Under the pieces are notes generated by a model. That model had not been told where the DNA came from and did no database searches. It saw nothing but the letters and a program-made list of their open reading frames with translations. Below, in pieces: positions 1-8,758 of a stretch of 64,000 nt of DNA (within the stretch, counting starts at the first letter, position 1; each line of letters starts with the position of its first letter). The stretch is from Acidobacteria bacterium SCN 69-37. GTDB lineage: Bacteria > Acidobacteriota > Vicinamibacteria > Vicinamibacterales > SCN-69-37. The stretch covers positions 21,001 to 85,000 of the forward strand of contig MEDJ01000003.1 in assembly GCA_001724025.1 (NCBI GenBank). The letters run 5' to 3'. Both the position numbers and the translations under genes were made by a program.

Positions 1-544
1 CCGGCGTACCGGCCGCCGGCTCGCCGTGTTCGTCGACGACGATGCCGGTGATGACGGCGCCGCGGGGAAGGGCGAGGCGCAGGTCGTCGAGCGTCTGGCC
101 CTCGGTGATCTGGATCGGCGTGCCCGGCCGGCCCGCGCGTTTGGCGCCGTAGGCGATGTCGACGAAGCCGGATTTCGAGGCCGTCAGGGTGAACCGGCCT
201 GCCGGCAGCGCGTTGAACGTGAAGCGGCCCTGATCGTCGGTGAGCACCGACCGTCCGCCGCGCAGTTCGGGCGCCGCGAGACTGACGCGTGCGCGCCGGA
301 CCGGCGTGCCCGCGCCCTCGACCACGACCAGGCCCGAGACGGTCGCCGAGCCCACGGCCGTCTGCGCCGCCGTATCGCGGATCGGCGCGCCGCCCATACC
401 GCGTCCGCCGAACGGGCCCCCGCCCGGCGCGGGCCCCTGGCCGCCGCGCGGGCCCTGTTGTCCGATCACCGGCGTGGCCGCCAGCGCGAGCGTGAGGGCC
501 AGCGACAGGCCGAGACCGAGTCGTCGTGAAGCGCGCACAATCAT
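1..544 (-). CDS. Secreted carboxypeptidase-regulatory-like domain protein (partial, C-terminus outside window)
   Basis: The minus strand stays open from an ATG at 544 to the window edge, giving 181 residues of a longer protein. Residues 1-28 form a signal peptide (basic MIVRASRR start, Leu/Ala-rich core, VIGQQ cleavage region). A Gly/Pro-rich linker follows (about 29-55). From about residue 67 there is a carboxypeptidase-regulatory-like beta-sandwich: SATVSGLVVVEGAGTPV, the DDQGRFTFNALPAGRFTL signature, and a second such start (GAVITGIVVDEHGEP) at the edge. In this family these folds occur in exported or outer-membrane proteins and act as binding or structural modules. The enzyme or receptor part, if any, lies outside the window, so no specific function is assigned. 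Confidence 0.75.
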   Translation of the reverse strand, partial: MIVRASRRLGLGLSLALTLALAATPVIGQQGPRGGQGPAPGGGPFGGRGMGGAPIRDTAAQTAVGSATVSGLVVVEGAGTPVRRARVSLAAPELRGGRSVLTDDQGRFTFNALPAGRFTLTASKSGFVDIAYGAKRAGRPGTPIQITEGQTLDDLRLALPRGAVITGIVVDEHGEPAAGTP

Positions 545-654
545 GAGTTCGTCAGCCGCCTCGCATAGTTACGCCCGGACGGCGCGGCAGGTTTCGGGGC
601 GCGCCACCAATCCGCCGGTTGTCACCGAAGTGTCACGGCGCCCCGGGAATCAGC

Positions 655-728
655 CCCTGGGGCTGAAGCCCCAGGGCTCCGAAGATCGACCACGTTACTG
701 TCGGAGCCCCGGGGCTTCAGCCCCGGGG
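655..728. repeat. Twin REP-like palindromes, head to head (BIME-like)
   Basis: Two copies of the window's commonest palindrome face each other. Copy 1 (655-676) has arms CCCTGGGGCT and AGCCCCAGGG around GA. Copy 2 (707-728) has arms CCCCGGGGCT and AGCCCCGGGG around TC, i.e. the same unit inverted. The inner flanks CTCCGA (677-682) and TCGGAG (701-706) are also inverted, enclosing about 18 unique bases. It lies between the ZIP gene and the divergently ordered partial gene's upstream region. The arrangement matches the bacterial BIME layout of two inverted REP sequences. Confidence 0.8.
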
Positions 729-782
729 GGCACCTCGCTGTGAAGCGTCACCTGTCGCCCGTCGTACCTGTCGTACCCGAAA

Positions 783-1526
783 TCAAAGAATGGCGATCGT
801 GGCGATACCCGCGCCAATCAGCAGGACCTGGCGTACGGCGCTGCTGTCGAGCTGGCCGCTGTGCAGACTCGGGATCAGGTCGGCCATGGCCACGTACAGG
901 AAGTTGCCGGCCGCGAACGCGAGCACGAACGGCACCAGCGCCGGCGTCTGGGCGCCGAACGCCAGCATCATCGCGGCGCCGACGACGCCGCCGGCTGCCG
1001 AGGTGATGTTGAGGAGGAGCGCGCGGCGTCGCGACAGACCGGCCGACAGCAGGACGGCGAAGTCGCCGGCCTCCTGCGGGATCTCGTGCGCGACCACGGC
1101 CACGGCGGCGCTCACGCCGAGCGGGATCGACGTCATCGTGGCCGCGGCAATGACGACGCCGTCGACGAACGTGTGGACGGCATCGCCGAGGATGACGAGC
1201 GGCACCGTGCTCCGGTGGACGTGGCAGCCCTCCTCCTCGTGACAGTGCCGCCACAGGACGGCCTTCTCGAGGATGAAGAACGTGATGATGCCGACGAGCA
1301 TCGTCGTCAGGGCCGCCGAGGGCGCGAGGACCTCGAGCGCTTCGGGCACCAGGTGCAGCAGCGACGCGCCGAGCAGCGTGCCGACCGCGTAGGACACCAG
1401 CCACGGCACGACGCGTCGGCGCACGTCCTGCTTGAACACGAGGACGACCGACGCGACCATCAGGCCGACGAGGCTGCCGGCGACCGACAGACCGAGACTG
1501 AACAACCAGACATGCACGGCGAGCAT
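783..1526 (-). CDS. ZIP family divalent metal transporter
   Basis: A 247-residue integral membrane protein that should carry Zn2+ or related divalent metals into the cytoplasm. The family's two metal-binding helices are visible: GDAVHTFVDG (His-x3-Asp, TM4-type) and VAHEIPQEAGD (HEIPQE, TM5-type). A His/Cys/Glu-rich loop (WRHCHEEEGCHVHRS, about 92-106) before TM4 matches the variable metal-binding loop of ZIPs. About eight hydrophobic segments are present, the usual number. The start follows the stop of the upstream methyltransferase-like gene by one base, so the two are probably co-transcribed. Metal specificity cannot be read from the sequence. Confidence 0.92.
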   Translation of the reverse strand: MLAVHVWLFSLGLSVAGSLVGLMVASVVLVFKQDVRRRVVPWLVSYAVGTLLGASLLHLVPEALEVLAPSAALTTMLVGIITFFILEKAVLWRHCHEEEGCHVHRSTVPLVILGDAVHTFVDGVVIAAATMTSIPLGVSAAVAVVAHEIPQEAGDFAVLLSAGLSRRRALLLNITSAAGGVVGAAMMLAFGAQTPALVPFVLAFAAGNFLYVAMADLIPSLHSGQLDSSAVRQVLLIGAGIATIAIL

Positions 1527-1527
1527 C

Positions 1528-2070
1528 CTAGCGCGGCTTCCGGGCTTCGAAGTACGACACGCCGTCGACGGTGCCGAGCGCGCGGGCCGCCAGACCGCCG
1601 GCGGCTTCCAGCCAGGGCACGATGCGGTCGGGGGCCACGGCAGAGGGGCGCCGGCCGAACCAGCCCGTCGACGAGCGACCCTCGATCACGACGACGCGCC
1701 CGCCGCCGCGCAGCCGGGCGAACGCATCGTGCGCGAGCGCCGCGCGCGTGGCGTCGTCGAGCGTCAGGAGATCGACGTGCAGCACTACCACATCGTGGTC
1801 GCCGGCAGTATCGGGGAGACGCAGCGGACCGGCAGGCAGATCGATCGTCTCCAGGAAGACGCCGGCCTTGGCGGCCGCGGCCTCGTACGCGGCGCGGCTG
1901 TCGGCGGACAGCGCGATGAGGGTCTGTCCGTTCAAGCCGGTGGTGCGCGCGAGTTCGGCAACCACGTCGGGATCCGGATGTCCGGCCACCAGCACGCGGT
2001 TACCGGCGCGTGCGCCGATCATGGCCAGGGCGGTCTGATGAGGTGGCGTGGCCTTCTTGAACAGTCCCAT
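1528..2070 (-). CDS. Small Rossmann / SAM-methyltransferase-like protein
   Basis: 180 residues from the ATG at 2070 (MGLFKKATPPH); a longer in-frame extension runs antisense into ino1 and is not credible. The N-terminal half reads as a class I methyltransferase-like Rossmann fold: RVLVAGHPDPDVVAELA (nucleotide-loop position), then alternating strands, VVVLHVDLL and LRGGGRVVVIEG, the usual post-motif II/III pattern. A clear GxGxG motif is missing (AGHPDP instead), so cofactor binding is uncertain. It starts 27 bp from the divergent ino1 and is directly followed by the ZIP gene. Function unknown. Confidence 0.7.
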   Translation of the reverse strand: MGLFKKATPPHQTALAMIGARAGNRVLVAGHPDPDVVAELARTTGLNGQTLIALSADSRAAYEAAAAKAGVFLETIDLPAGPLRLPDTAGDHDVVVLHVDLLTLDDATRAALAHDAFARLRGGGRVVVIEGRSSTGWFGRRPSAVAPDRIVPWLEAAGGLAARALGTVDGVSYFEARKPR

Positions 2071-2083
2071 GCACTCAAGATGA

Positions 2084-2089
2084 TATAGT
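2084..2089 (+). promoter_or_regulatory. -10 box of a probable leaderless ino1 transcript
   Basis: TATAGT preceded by TGA (extended -10 form), eight bases before the GTG of ino1. No purine-rich ribosome-binding site fits in the gap, so transcription should start at or next to the start codon. No good -35 box is visible. Confidence 0.55.
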
Positions 2090-2097
2090 TTCGGTTC

Positions 2098-3411
2098 GTG
2101 ACAACTGGTCTCAACATCGCTCCTGCCGGCGGCAAGCTCGGCATACTGCTCGTAGGTCTTGGCGCGGTCAGCACGACGACCATCGCTGGCGTGATGGCCA
2201 TCCGCAAGGGACTGGCCAAGCCGATTGGCTCCCTGACGCAGATGGGAACGATCCGCCTCGGGAAACGTACCGAGAGCCGGACGCCGGCCATCCGCGACTT
2301 CGTGCCATTGGCCGGCCTCGATGACATCGTGTTCGGCGGCTGGGACATCTTCGAGGATGACTGTTACGAGGCGGCCAAGACCGCCGGCGTGCTCGATGCC
2401 CCGCTGCTCGAGGCCATCAAGGACGAACTGTCGGCGGTCAAGCCGATGTCCGCGGTCTTCGACAGGCAGTACGTCAAGCGGCTCGACGGTCCCAACGTCA
2501 AGAAGGGCAAGAACAAGAAGGATCTCGCCGAGCAGCTGATCGCCGACATCCGGAAGTTCAAGGCCGACAACGGGCTCGACCGCGTGGTGCTCCTCTGGTG
2601 CGGCAGCACGGAGATCTTCCTGACCGAATCGCCGGCGCACAAGTCGCTGGCGGCCTTCGAGAAGGGACTCGAAGAGAGCGACCCGACGATTCCGTCAAGC
2701 ATGATTTACGCGTACGCGGCCATCCACGAGGGGCTCGCCTACGCCAACGCGGCGCCGAACCTGAGCGCCGACATCCCGGCCCTGATGGAGCTGGCGCAGA
2801 AGACCGGTGCGCCGCTGGCCGGCAAGGACCTCAAGACCGGCCAGACGCTGATCAAGACGATCATCGCGCCGGGACTCAAGGCGCGCCTGATCGGCGTCGA
2901 GGGGTGGTATTCCACCAACATCCTCGGGAACCGCGACGGCGAGGTGCTCGACGATCCGGAGTCGTTCAAGACGAAGGAGGAGAGCAAGAAGTCGGTGCTC
3001 GACTACATCCTCCAGCCGAACCTCTATCCGGAGCTCTACGAGGCGCTGCACCACGTGGTGCGCATCAACTACTACAAGCCGCGCGGCGACGCCAAGGAAG
3101 GCTGGGACAACATCGACCTGGTCGGGTGGCTCGGCTACAAGATGCAGTTGAAGGTGAACTTCCTCTGCCGCGACAGCATCCTGGCCGCCCCGATCGTCCT
3201 CGACGTGGCGCTGTTCATGGACCTGGCCAAGCGCGCCGGCATGACCGGCATCCAGGAGTGGCTCTCGTTCTACTTCAAGAGCCCGATGCACGCGCCAGGC
3301 CTCTACCCGGAGCACGACCTGTTCATTCAGTCGATGAAGCTGAAGAACACGCTGCGCTACATGAAGGGCGAGGAACTGATCACGCACCTCGGCCGCGAGT
3401 ACTACGACTGA
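2098..3411 (+). CDS. ino1: Inositol-3-phosphate synthase (myo-inositol-1-phosphate synthase)
   Basis: 437 residues. The enzyme converts D-glucose 6-phosphate to 1D-myo-inositol 3-phosphate with NAD+, the first step to inositol and inositol lipids. The NAD-binding GLG appears at residues 20-22 (LLVGLGAVSTTT), followed by the family segments GGWDIFEDD, LWCGSTEIF, KDLKTGQTLIKT, NILGNRDGEVL and the Lys-rich SMKLKNTLRYMKGEE end. The length suits the prokaryotic type. The GTG start at 2098 begins the conserved N-terminus and sits 8 nt after a -10 box with no Shine-Dalgarno site. A small membrane protein follows after 3 bp, so the two are probably one transcript. Confidence 0.95.
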   Translation: MTTGLNIAPAGGKLGILLVGLGAVSTTTIAGVMAIRKGLAKPIGSLTQMGTIRLGKRTESRTPAIRDFVPLAGLDDIVFGGWDIFEDDCYEAAKTAGVLDAPLLEAIKDELSAVKPMSAVFDRQYVKRLDGPNVKKGKNKKDLAEQLIADIRKFKADNGLDRVVLLWCGSTEIFLTESPAHKSLAAFEKGLEESDPTIPSSMIYAYAAIHEGLAYANAAPNLSADIPALMELAQKTGAPLAGKDLKTGQTLIKTIIAPGLKARLIGVEGWYSTNILGNRDGEVLDDPESFKTKEESKKSVLDYILQPNLYPELYEALHHVVRINYYKPRGDAKEGWDNIDLVGWLGYKMQLKVNFLCRDSILAAPIVLDVALFMDLAKRAGMTGIQEWLSFYFKSPMHAPGLYPEHDLFIQSMKLKNTLRYMKGEELITHLGREYYD

Positions 3412-3414
3412 CGC

Positions 3415-3885
3415 ATGAGCCGGCTCCAGGCGGCGCTCCTTGGTGGCCTGTTCATCGGCGTCGTCTCCGGCCTGCCGATCGTCGGCGCAGCCAATGCCTG
3501 CTGCTGCCTGTGGGTCGTCTCCGGCGGCGTGCTGACGACGTACCTCAGGCAGCAGGGCTTGACAACGCCCCTGCCGCCGGCTGAGGCGGCGCTGTCGGGG
3601 TTGGTGGCCGGCATCGTCGGGGCCGTGCTGATGATCGGGCTCTCGATGGCGCTGTTCCTGGCCTCGGGCTCGTCCTTCGAAGGCATCGTCAGGCAGACAC
3701 TGGAGTTGTATCCGGAGGCTCCCGCGGACGTTCAGGATCGCGCCCTCGCTTTTGCGGCAGGGCCGGCGCCCGCCCTGGTCATGGCCTTCGTGATGGTTCC
3801 GACGTACGCGATCGTCAGCATGGTCGGCTCCCTGCTGGCCCTGCTGTTCTTCCGCACACCATCCGCGCCGGCCGCCCAGGCGTGA
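3415..3885 (+). CDS. Small integral membrane protein, function unknown
   Basis: 156 residues with about four transmembrane segments (roughly 5-25, 28-43, 58-82 and 115-142). The first hairpin has a Cys triplet (NACCCLW), and a short loop rich in acidic residues lies near 90-110. It resembles small DUF-type four-helix membrane proteins common in acidobacterial genomes, but I do not recognise a named family. It starts 3 bp after the ino1 stop, which suggests translational coupling and perhaps a link to inositol lipid metabolism (inference only). Confidence 0.75.
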   Translation: MSRLQAALLGGLFIGVVSGLPIVGAANACCCLWVVSGGVLTTYLRQQGLTTPLPPAEAALSGLVAGIVGAVLMIGLSMALFLASGSSFEGIVRQTLELYPEAPADVQDRALAFAAGPAPALVMAFVMVPTYAIVSMVGSLLALLFFRTPSAPAAQA

Positions 3886-3922
3886 TGCGCCCGGACCGGT
3901 CGGTGCGTCGCGAGGCGCATCG

Positions 3923-5887
3923 ATGTCGACCGAAAAGGCCCCAGAAATCAACGCCCTCCTGACCGAGGGCCGCGTGTTCCCCCCGTCGCCCGAGTGGCGG
4001 ACCACCGCGCACGTCACCGATCCCGCCATCTACGACCGTGCGGACGCCGACCCCGAGGCCTTCTGGGCCGAGTGCGCCGGCGCGCTCGACTGGATGTCCC
4101 CCTGGACCCGCGTGCTCGACTGGCAGCCGCCGCATGCCCGGTGGTTCGTCGACGGCAAGTTGAACGCGTGCGCCAACTGCGTCGACCGCCACCTGTCGAC
4201 CGCACGCCGCAACAAGGCCGCGATCGTCTGGGAAGGTGAGCCCGGCGATCGTCGCACGCTGACCTACTTCGACCTGTATCGCGACGTCTGCCGCTTCGCC
4301 AACGTGCTGCGATCGCTCGGCGTGAAGAAGGGCGACCGCGTGGCGATCTACCTGCCCGTGATTCCCGAGGCAGCCATCGCGATGCTCGCCTGCGCGCGGA
4401 TCGGCGCCGTGCACAACGTCGTGTTCGGCGGCTTCAGCGCCGAGGCACTGCGCGATCGCATCAACGATGCGCAGGCCACGGTGCTCATCACGGCCGATGG
4501 CGGCTTCCGCCGCGGCCAGATCGTGCCGCTCAAGCAGATGGCCGACGAGGCGCTGAAGGACACGCCGTCGATCCAGCACGTCGTCATTGTCCAGCGCCGG
4601 CCCGGTGAGTCGTTCCCGGTACACGTGAAGGAAGGGCGCGATCACTGGTACCACAGGCTGATGCAGGACGCCCTGGCCGTGGCCGAGCCCGAGCCGATGG
4701 ATGCCGAGGACATGCTGTTCGTCCTCTATACCTCGGGCACGACCGGCAAGCCGAAAGGGATCGTGCACACGACCGGCGGGTTCCTGACCGGCGTCCACGC
4801 CACGACGCGCCTGGTCTTCGACCTGCGCGACGAGGACGTGTACTGGTGCACGGCCGACGTCGGCTGGGTGACGGGACACAGCTACGTCGTCTATGGACCG
4901 CTCAGCAACGGCGCCACCGTCATGCTCTACGAGGGCGCGCCCGACTGGCCGGAACGCGATCGCTTCTGGCGCATCATCGAGGAGCACGGCGTCACGATTC
5001 TCTACACCGCGCCCACGGCCATCCGCGCGTTCATGCGCTGGGGCACCGAGTGGCCCGCGCGCCGCGATCTGAGTTCGCTGCGGCTGCTCGGATCGGTCGG
5101 CGAGCCGATCAATCCCGAAGCGTGGATGTGGTACCACGAGTACATCGGTCGCGGCCGGTGTCCGGTGGTCGACACCTGGTGGCAGACGGAGACGGGACAC
5201 ATCCTGATTTCGCCGCTGCCGGGCATCACGGCCACGCGGCCCGGATCGGCGACGAAGCCGTTCCCCGGCATTTCGCCCGAGATCCGGACGGCATCCGGAG
5301 AGGTGGTGTCGACGGGCGGCGGCCTGCTCGCCCTCACGCGGCCCTGGCCGGGCATGCTGCGCGGCATCTACGGCGATCCCGAGCGGTACGTCTCGCAGTA
5401 CTTCAGCAAGTGGGCCGACGGCGCGTACTTCACCGGCGATGGCGCGCGCGTCGACGAGGAAGGCAATTACTGGTTCCTCGGGCGCGTCGACGACGTGCTG
5501 AACGTGGCGGGACACCGGATCGGGACGATGGAAGTCGAGAGTGCGCTGGTGGATCACCCGAAGGTGGCCGAGGCCGCGGTCGTGGGGCGCGCGCACGAGA
5601 TCAAGGGGCAGGCCGTGGCCGCCTTCGTCACGCTGAAGGAAGGCGTGGCTGCCGGTCCGGCGCTGATGGACGAGCTCAAGGAGCACGTCGTGAAGAAGAT
5701 CGGCCCCATCGCCCGGCCCGATCAGGTGCTGTTCGCGGCCGACCTGCCCAAGACCCGATCGGGCAAGATCATGCGGCGGCTCCTGCGCGACATCGCGGAC
5801 GGCAAGGCCCTGGGCGATACCACGACCCTGGCCGACCCGCAGGTGGTCGCGAAGCTGAAGGACGAGTACGAGACGATCGAAGGGTAG
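3923..5887 (+). CDS. acs: Acetyl-CoA synthetase (AMP-forming)
   Basis: 654 residues, the normal length. It activates acetate to acetyl-CoA through acetyl-AMP. Visible motifs are the P-loop-like [11 protein letters not shown] at about 269-279, the WWQTETG acyl-pocket/adenine segment, [23 protein letters not shown] with the hinge Asp, [15 protein letters not shown], and the C-terminal catalytic Lys in [11 protein letters not shown] near residue 614, the residue reversibly acetylated in this family. The ATG at 3923 is preceded by GAGG at a workable distance. The gene stands 37 bp after the small membrane gene and ends in a repeat-rich intergenic stretch; its stop codon is the TAG of GGGTAGGTAGG. 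Confidence 0.96.
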   Translation: MSTEKAPEINALLTEGRVFPPSPEWRTTAHVTDPAIYDRADADPEAFWAECAGALDWMSPWTRVLDWQPPHARWFVDGKLNACANCVDRHLSTARRNKAAIVWEGEPGDRRTLTYFDLYRDVCRFANVLRSLGVKKGDRVAIYLPVIPEAAIAMLACARIGAVHNVVFGGFSAEALRDRINDAQATVLITADGGFRRGQIVPLKQMADEALKDTPSIQHVVIVQRRPGESFPVHVKEGRDHWYHRLMQDALAVAEPEPMDAEDMLFVLYTSGTTGKPKGIVHTTGGFLTGVHATTRLVFDLRDEDVYWCTADVGWVTGHSYVVYGPLSNGATVMLYEGAPDWPERDRFWRIIEEHGVTILYTAPTAIRAFMRWGTEWPARRDLSSLRLLGSVGEPINPEAWMWYHEYIGRGRCPVVDTWWQTETGHILISPLPGITATRPGSATKPFPGISPEIRTASGEVVSTGGGLLALTRPWPGMLRGIYGDPERYVSQYFSKWADGAYFTGDGARVDEEGNYWFLGRVDDVLNVAGHRIGTMEVESALVDHPKVAEAAVVGRAHEIKGQAVAAFVTLKEGVAAGPALMDELKEHVVKKIGPIARPDQVLFAADLPKTRSGKIMRRLLRDIADGKALGDTTTLADPQVVAKLKDEYETIEG

Positions 5888-6231
5888 GTAGGAGCGGCGG
5901 CGGGCTGCACGGCTGCACGGTTGCGCGGCGGCACGGCCGCAGGCGGCGGGCGAACTTCGGAGCCCCGGGTCTTCAGACCCGGGGACTGCCCGGGAACCGA
6001 TGGCGGTCCTGCTGCGTCAAAGACCAAGGTTCCCGGGTCGGCGTCTTGTTCAGGGCGGCGGGTGGTCGGTGGTCGGCATTCAGAGCGCCGTAGCCTTGTC
6101 GCCTGGTGGCCTTGCCCGGTAGCCGAGTCCCCAGTCGTCCGTGGTCCAGTCGTAGCCTAGTAGCCTTGTTTGTCTCGTAGCCTTGTCGCCTTCTCCCAGC
6201 CCGCAGCCTCCCAGCCTTCTTCGAGGTATCC
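5888..6231. repeat. Intergenic stretch with REP-like palindrome and degenerate heptamer repeats
   Basis: This 344-bp stretch has no credible gene. 5963-5984 is a REP-like palindrome with arms CCCCGGGTCT and AGACCCGGGG around TC, a compensated variant of the main family. Before it lie iterations of GGCTGCAC (5906-5925). After it (6057-6210) come many short imperfect iterations such as GGTGGTC GGTGGTC, GTAGCCTTGTCGCC, GGTGGCCTTG and GTAGCCTAGTAGCCTTG. The last bases provide GAGG for the next gene. Confidence 0.7.
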
Positions 6232-6918
6232 ATGGCCCTGATTGAAACCGTCGACCTGTGGAAGACCTACCAGATGGGGGCCGAAGAAGTGCATGCGCTT
6301 CGCGGGGTCTCCATCCAGATTGCCCGGGGCGAGTACGTCGCCATCATGGGCCCGTCGGGGTCGGGCAAGTCGACGCTGATGAATCTCATCGGCTGTCTGG
6401 ACACGCCGTCGAAGGGCAGTTACCTGCTCAACGACAAGCAGGTCAGCGCGATGAACGACGACGAACTCGCGCGGATCAGGAACGAGGAAATCGGGTTCGT
6501 CTTCCAGACGTTCAACCTGCTGCCGCGCGCCACGGCCCTGCACAACGTCGAGCTGCCGCTCATCTATGCCGGCGTGCCCGCCAGGGACCGATCGGTCCGC
6601 GCCAACGAGGCGCTCGACAAGGTCGAGCTCGGCGATCGCAAGGGCCATCGTCCCAACCAGATGTCGGGTGGTCAGCGTCAGCGCGTGGCCATTGCGCGTG
6701 CGCTCGTCAACAACCCGTCGATCCTGCTGGCCGACGAGCCGACGGGCAACCTCGACTCGCGGACGGGCGTCGAGATCATGGCGCTGTTCCAGCGCCTGCA
6801 CGACGCGGGCAACACGATCGTCCTCGTCACGCACGAACCCGACGTGGCCGCGTACGCGCAGCGCACCATCCACATCCGCGACGGCCAGGTGGAGAAGGAC
6901 ACGGCGCAGGCCGCGTAA
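6232..6918 (+). CDS. ABC transporter ATP-binding protein, MacB/LolD type
   Basis: 228 residues. It is the ATPase subunit of a type VII (MacB/LolD/FtsE-like) ABC system: Walker [10 protein letters not shown] at 40-48, Q-loop [21 protein letters not shown] (the LLPxxTxxxNV form typical of the group), signature [15 protein letters not shown], Walker [17 protein letters not shown] and H-loop [12 protein letters not shown] lies 8 nt before the ATG. No permease or membrane-fusion gene lies next to it, so the ATPase is an orphan here and must pair with a permease encoded elsewhere. Substrate unknown. Confidence 0.9.
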   Translation: MALIETVDLWKTYQMGAEEVHALRGVSIQIARGEYVAIMGPSGSGKSTLMNLIGCLDTPSKGSYLLNDKQVSAMNDDELARIRNEEIGFVFQTFNLLPRATALHNVELPLIYAGVPARDRSVRANEALDKVELGDRKGHRPNQMSGGQRQRVAIARALVNNPSILLADEPTGNLDSRTGVEIMALFQRLHDAGNTIVLVTHEPDVAAYAQRTIHIRDGQVEKDTAQAA

Positions 6919-6950
6919 CGGGGACGCGCCCGACGGCGGATCTCGAAACG

Positions 6951-7217
6951 ATGCGTGTGCCGTTCGAGGAGTTGACGGTCTCGGTCGTCACGCCGCAGAT
7001 GCTCTACCGACGTCCCCCTCCGCCCCGCCGGCAGCCTGGCGATCCCAGCCTGTATCGCGCCATCGCGGCGGTCTGGGAGACCGGTCGCCGGTTGCGTCCC
7101 ACGCGCCACTTTCCGGCAGGCGTTCATCGCCACGCGACCATCGAGTCGATGAACCGGCAGCGCGAGGCGTGGGACGATGAGTACTTCCGCGCGATCAGGG
7201 CCAGCAGGCCGCGCTGA
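6951..7217 (+). CDS. Hypothetical small protein
   Basis: 88 residues, starting 32 bp after the ABC ATPase stop. Codon use matches the neighbours, and the sequence is basic and Pro/Arg-rich in its middle (RRPPPPRRQPGDP), with a Trp/Tyr-containing C-terminal half (SMNRQREAWDDEYFRAIRA). No signal peptide or membrane segment. The upstream Shine-Dalgarno is weak. Not recognised; it may be translated with the ABC gene. Confidence 0.5.
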   Translation: MRVPFEELTVSVVTPQMLYRRPPPPRRQPGDPSLYRAIAAVWETGRRLRPTRHFPAGVHRHATIESMNRQREAWDDEYFRAIRASRPR

Positions 7218-7223
7218 GCGAGA

Positions 7224-7418
7224 TCACTTCTTCTTCGCGCCCTTCTTTGCGGTCTTCTTCACGCTCTTCCTGACGGCCTTTGCGACTGACGTCTTCGTCG
7301 CCTTCTTCACCGTCTTCTTCGCGGCCGTCTTCTTTGCGGTCGTCGCGGCGCTCTTCCTGGATACCTTCTTCGTCCCCTTCGCGCTGCGGTGGGTCGTGCG
7401 TTGAGCCTTCTTCGCCAT
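7224..7418 (-). CDS. Lys/Ala-rich histone H1-like DNA-binding protein
   Basis: 64 residues with 23 Lys plus several Arg, Ala, Thr and Ser, arranged in AKKT/KKAT-like repeats resembling the C-terminal tail of histone H1 and bacterial H1-like proteins (Hc1, AlgP tail). Such proteins bind DNA without sequence preference through their charge and are probably disordered. The ATG at 7418 has a good Shine-Dalgarno (AAAGGA, 9 nt upstream). It ends 7 bp from the convergent hypothetical gene. No other domain is present, so a nucleoid role is inferred from composition only. Confidence 0.8.
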   Translation of the reverse strand: MAKKAQRTTHRSAKGTKKVSRKSAATTAKKTAAKKTVKKATKTSVAKAVRKSVKKTAKKGAKKK

Positions 7419-7795
7419 CGTGTGAGTCCTTTCGCCGAACGATCTGCCGATGTTTTTTCGACGTTCACGAAAACGTCGCGCCACAGTACCACAGGCCGTC
7501 ACGACCTGTCCGGTGTTGGTGACACACGACGCGTTCGTACCGTACACGCGCACTGGACGATCCGTGCCTCGTCGAGCGACCGCGCAAATATCTGTCGCAT
7601 AGCGATATCAGAAGGATGGACGCGCGACGCCCATGCCACCAGCTCTTCGAACCTCAGCCACGTCGCAGCCGATCCACGGCGACCGGGATCTTGCGGTCCG
7701 TCAGCTGACCGGAAAACCACAGCGCCGCGGCCGGGGTGCTCCCGGGGTGATCGGGCGCGTCTTCGCGCCAGCCCAACCCGCTATCATGTCTCGGT
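7419..7795. other. Non-coding region with short dyad
   Basis: This 377-bp divergent region separates the H1-like gene from the FHA-GGDEF gene. At 7457-7476 there is an inverted repeat (CGACGTT, six bases, AACGTCG) next to a run of six T; it lies 39 bp upstream of the H1-like start and could be an operator or a 5'-UTR hairpin of that gene. A short minus-strand reading frame (7499-7720) lacks a ribosome site and family resemblance. Nothing else is recognised apart from the -10 box at its right end. Confidence 0.4.
7782..7787 (+). promoter_or_regulatory. -10 box of a probable leaderless FHA-GGDEF transcript
   Basis: TATCAT, eight bases before the ATG at 7796, with no Shine-Dalgarno site in between. 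Same arrangement as at ino1 and purD. Confidence 0.5.
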
Positions 7796-8701
7796 ATGGG
7801 GGACGAACGCACCGACGAGACCTTCATCATCACCGAGATGCCGGCGCACGCACCCCCGACGCCGGTTCGGCGCGCGTACGTCGTCGTCGTGGCCGGTCAC
7901 GGCATGGGCGAGGTCTTCGCGCTCGATCGCACCCTGACGGTGGGCCGCGGTGACGACGCGGATGTGCGCGTCCCGGATACGGGCATTTCACGCCGGCACG
8001 CGCGATTCGTCGTCACCGGCGATCACGTGATCGTCGAGGATCTGGGATCGACGAACGGCACGTTCGTCAATGGTCGTCGCGTGAGCGGCCAGAGCATCCT
8101 GGCCGATGGTGACAGACTCCAGTTCGGCACGTTAACGGTCCTGCGGTTCGAGGCCCGGGGTGAGGCCGACGAAGCGTTCCAGCGCCGGATGTTCGAGTCG
8201 GCCTCGCGTGATGCGCTGACCGGCACGCTCAACACACGCTATTTCGTGGAACGCCTCGATGCCGAGGTCGCACACGCCTCGCGTCACGGCGCGCACCTGT
8301 CGCTGCTCCTGTTCGACATCGACGCGTTCAAGGCGGTCAACGATACGTACGGACATCCGGCCGGCGACCGCGTGCTGTGTGGCGTGGCAGCCGTCGCCGC
8401 GGCAACAGTGCAGCCCGATGGCGTGCTGGGCCGCTACGGCGGCGACGAGTTCGCCGTCATCGTCAGGTCGGCCGGCGCGTCGGCGGCGGTCGAGCTGGCG
8501 GAACGCCTGCGCGAGGCGATCGCGACGGAGCCGTTCGACGCGAACGAGACGACCGTATCGGTGACGGTCAGCGTCGGCGTCGCGTCGATCGGACCGGCGC
8601 GGACGCTGACGGGCGCCGCGCTCATCGCCCTCGCCGACGAGGCGCTCTATCGCGCGAAGCGCGGTGGCCGCAATCGCGTCGAGGTGGACGGGATCCCCTG
8701 A
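7796..8701 (+). CDS. FHA domain-containing diguanylate cyclase
   Basis: 301 residues. An N-terminal FHA domain (about 25-118: LTVGRGDDADVRVPD, ISRRHARF, DLGSTNGTFVNGRRV) should bind phosphothreonine peptides. A GGDEF domain follows (about 130-298) with the exact GGDEF at 215-219, DIDAFKAVNDTYGHPAGD and SVGVASIG. It should make cyclic di-GMP from two GTP. The product-inhibition I-site RxxD expected five residues before GGDEF is absent (VQPD in its place), so feedback control should be lost. No membrane segments, so cytoplasmic. The likely trigger is Ser/Thr kinase phosphorylation of a partner, sensed by FHA (inference). Confidence 0.93.
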   Translation: MGDERTDETFIITEMPAHAPPTPVRRAYVVVVAGHGMGEVFALDRTLTVGRGDDADVRVPDTGISRRHARFVVTGDHVIVEDLGSTNGTFVNGRRVSGQSILADGDRLQFGTLTVLRFEARGEADEAFQRRMFESASRDALTGTLNTRYFVERLDAEVAHASRHGAHLSLLLFDIDAFKAVNDTYGHPAGDRVLCGVAAVAAATVQPDGVLGRYGGDEFAVIVRSAGASAAVELAERLREAIATEPFDANETTVSVTVSVGVASIGPARTLTGAALIALADEALYRAKRGGRNRVEVDGIP

Positions 8702-8758
8702 CGAGGCTCGTTCGTCGAGGCGCGACCGAGATCTCGACGCGGTGACGCTGCGCCGCGC

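Noticed and set aside
3815..5686. 623-codon minus-strand frame opposite acs
   Set aside because: Shadow of the acs codon bias; no domain pattern and no ribosome site.
7499..7720. 73-codon minus-strand frame in the H1/FHA gap
   Set aside because: No ribosome-binding site, no family resemblance, atypical composition; treated as non-coding.
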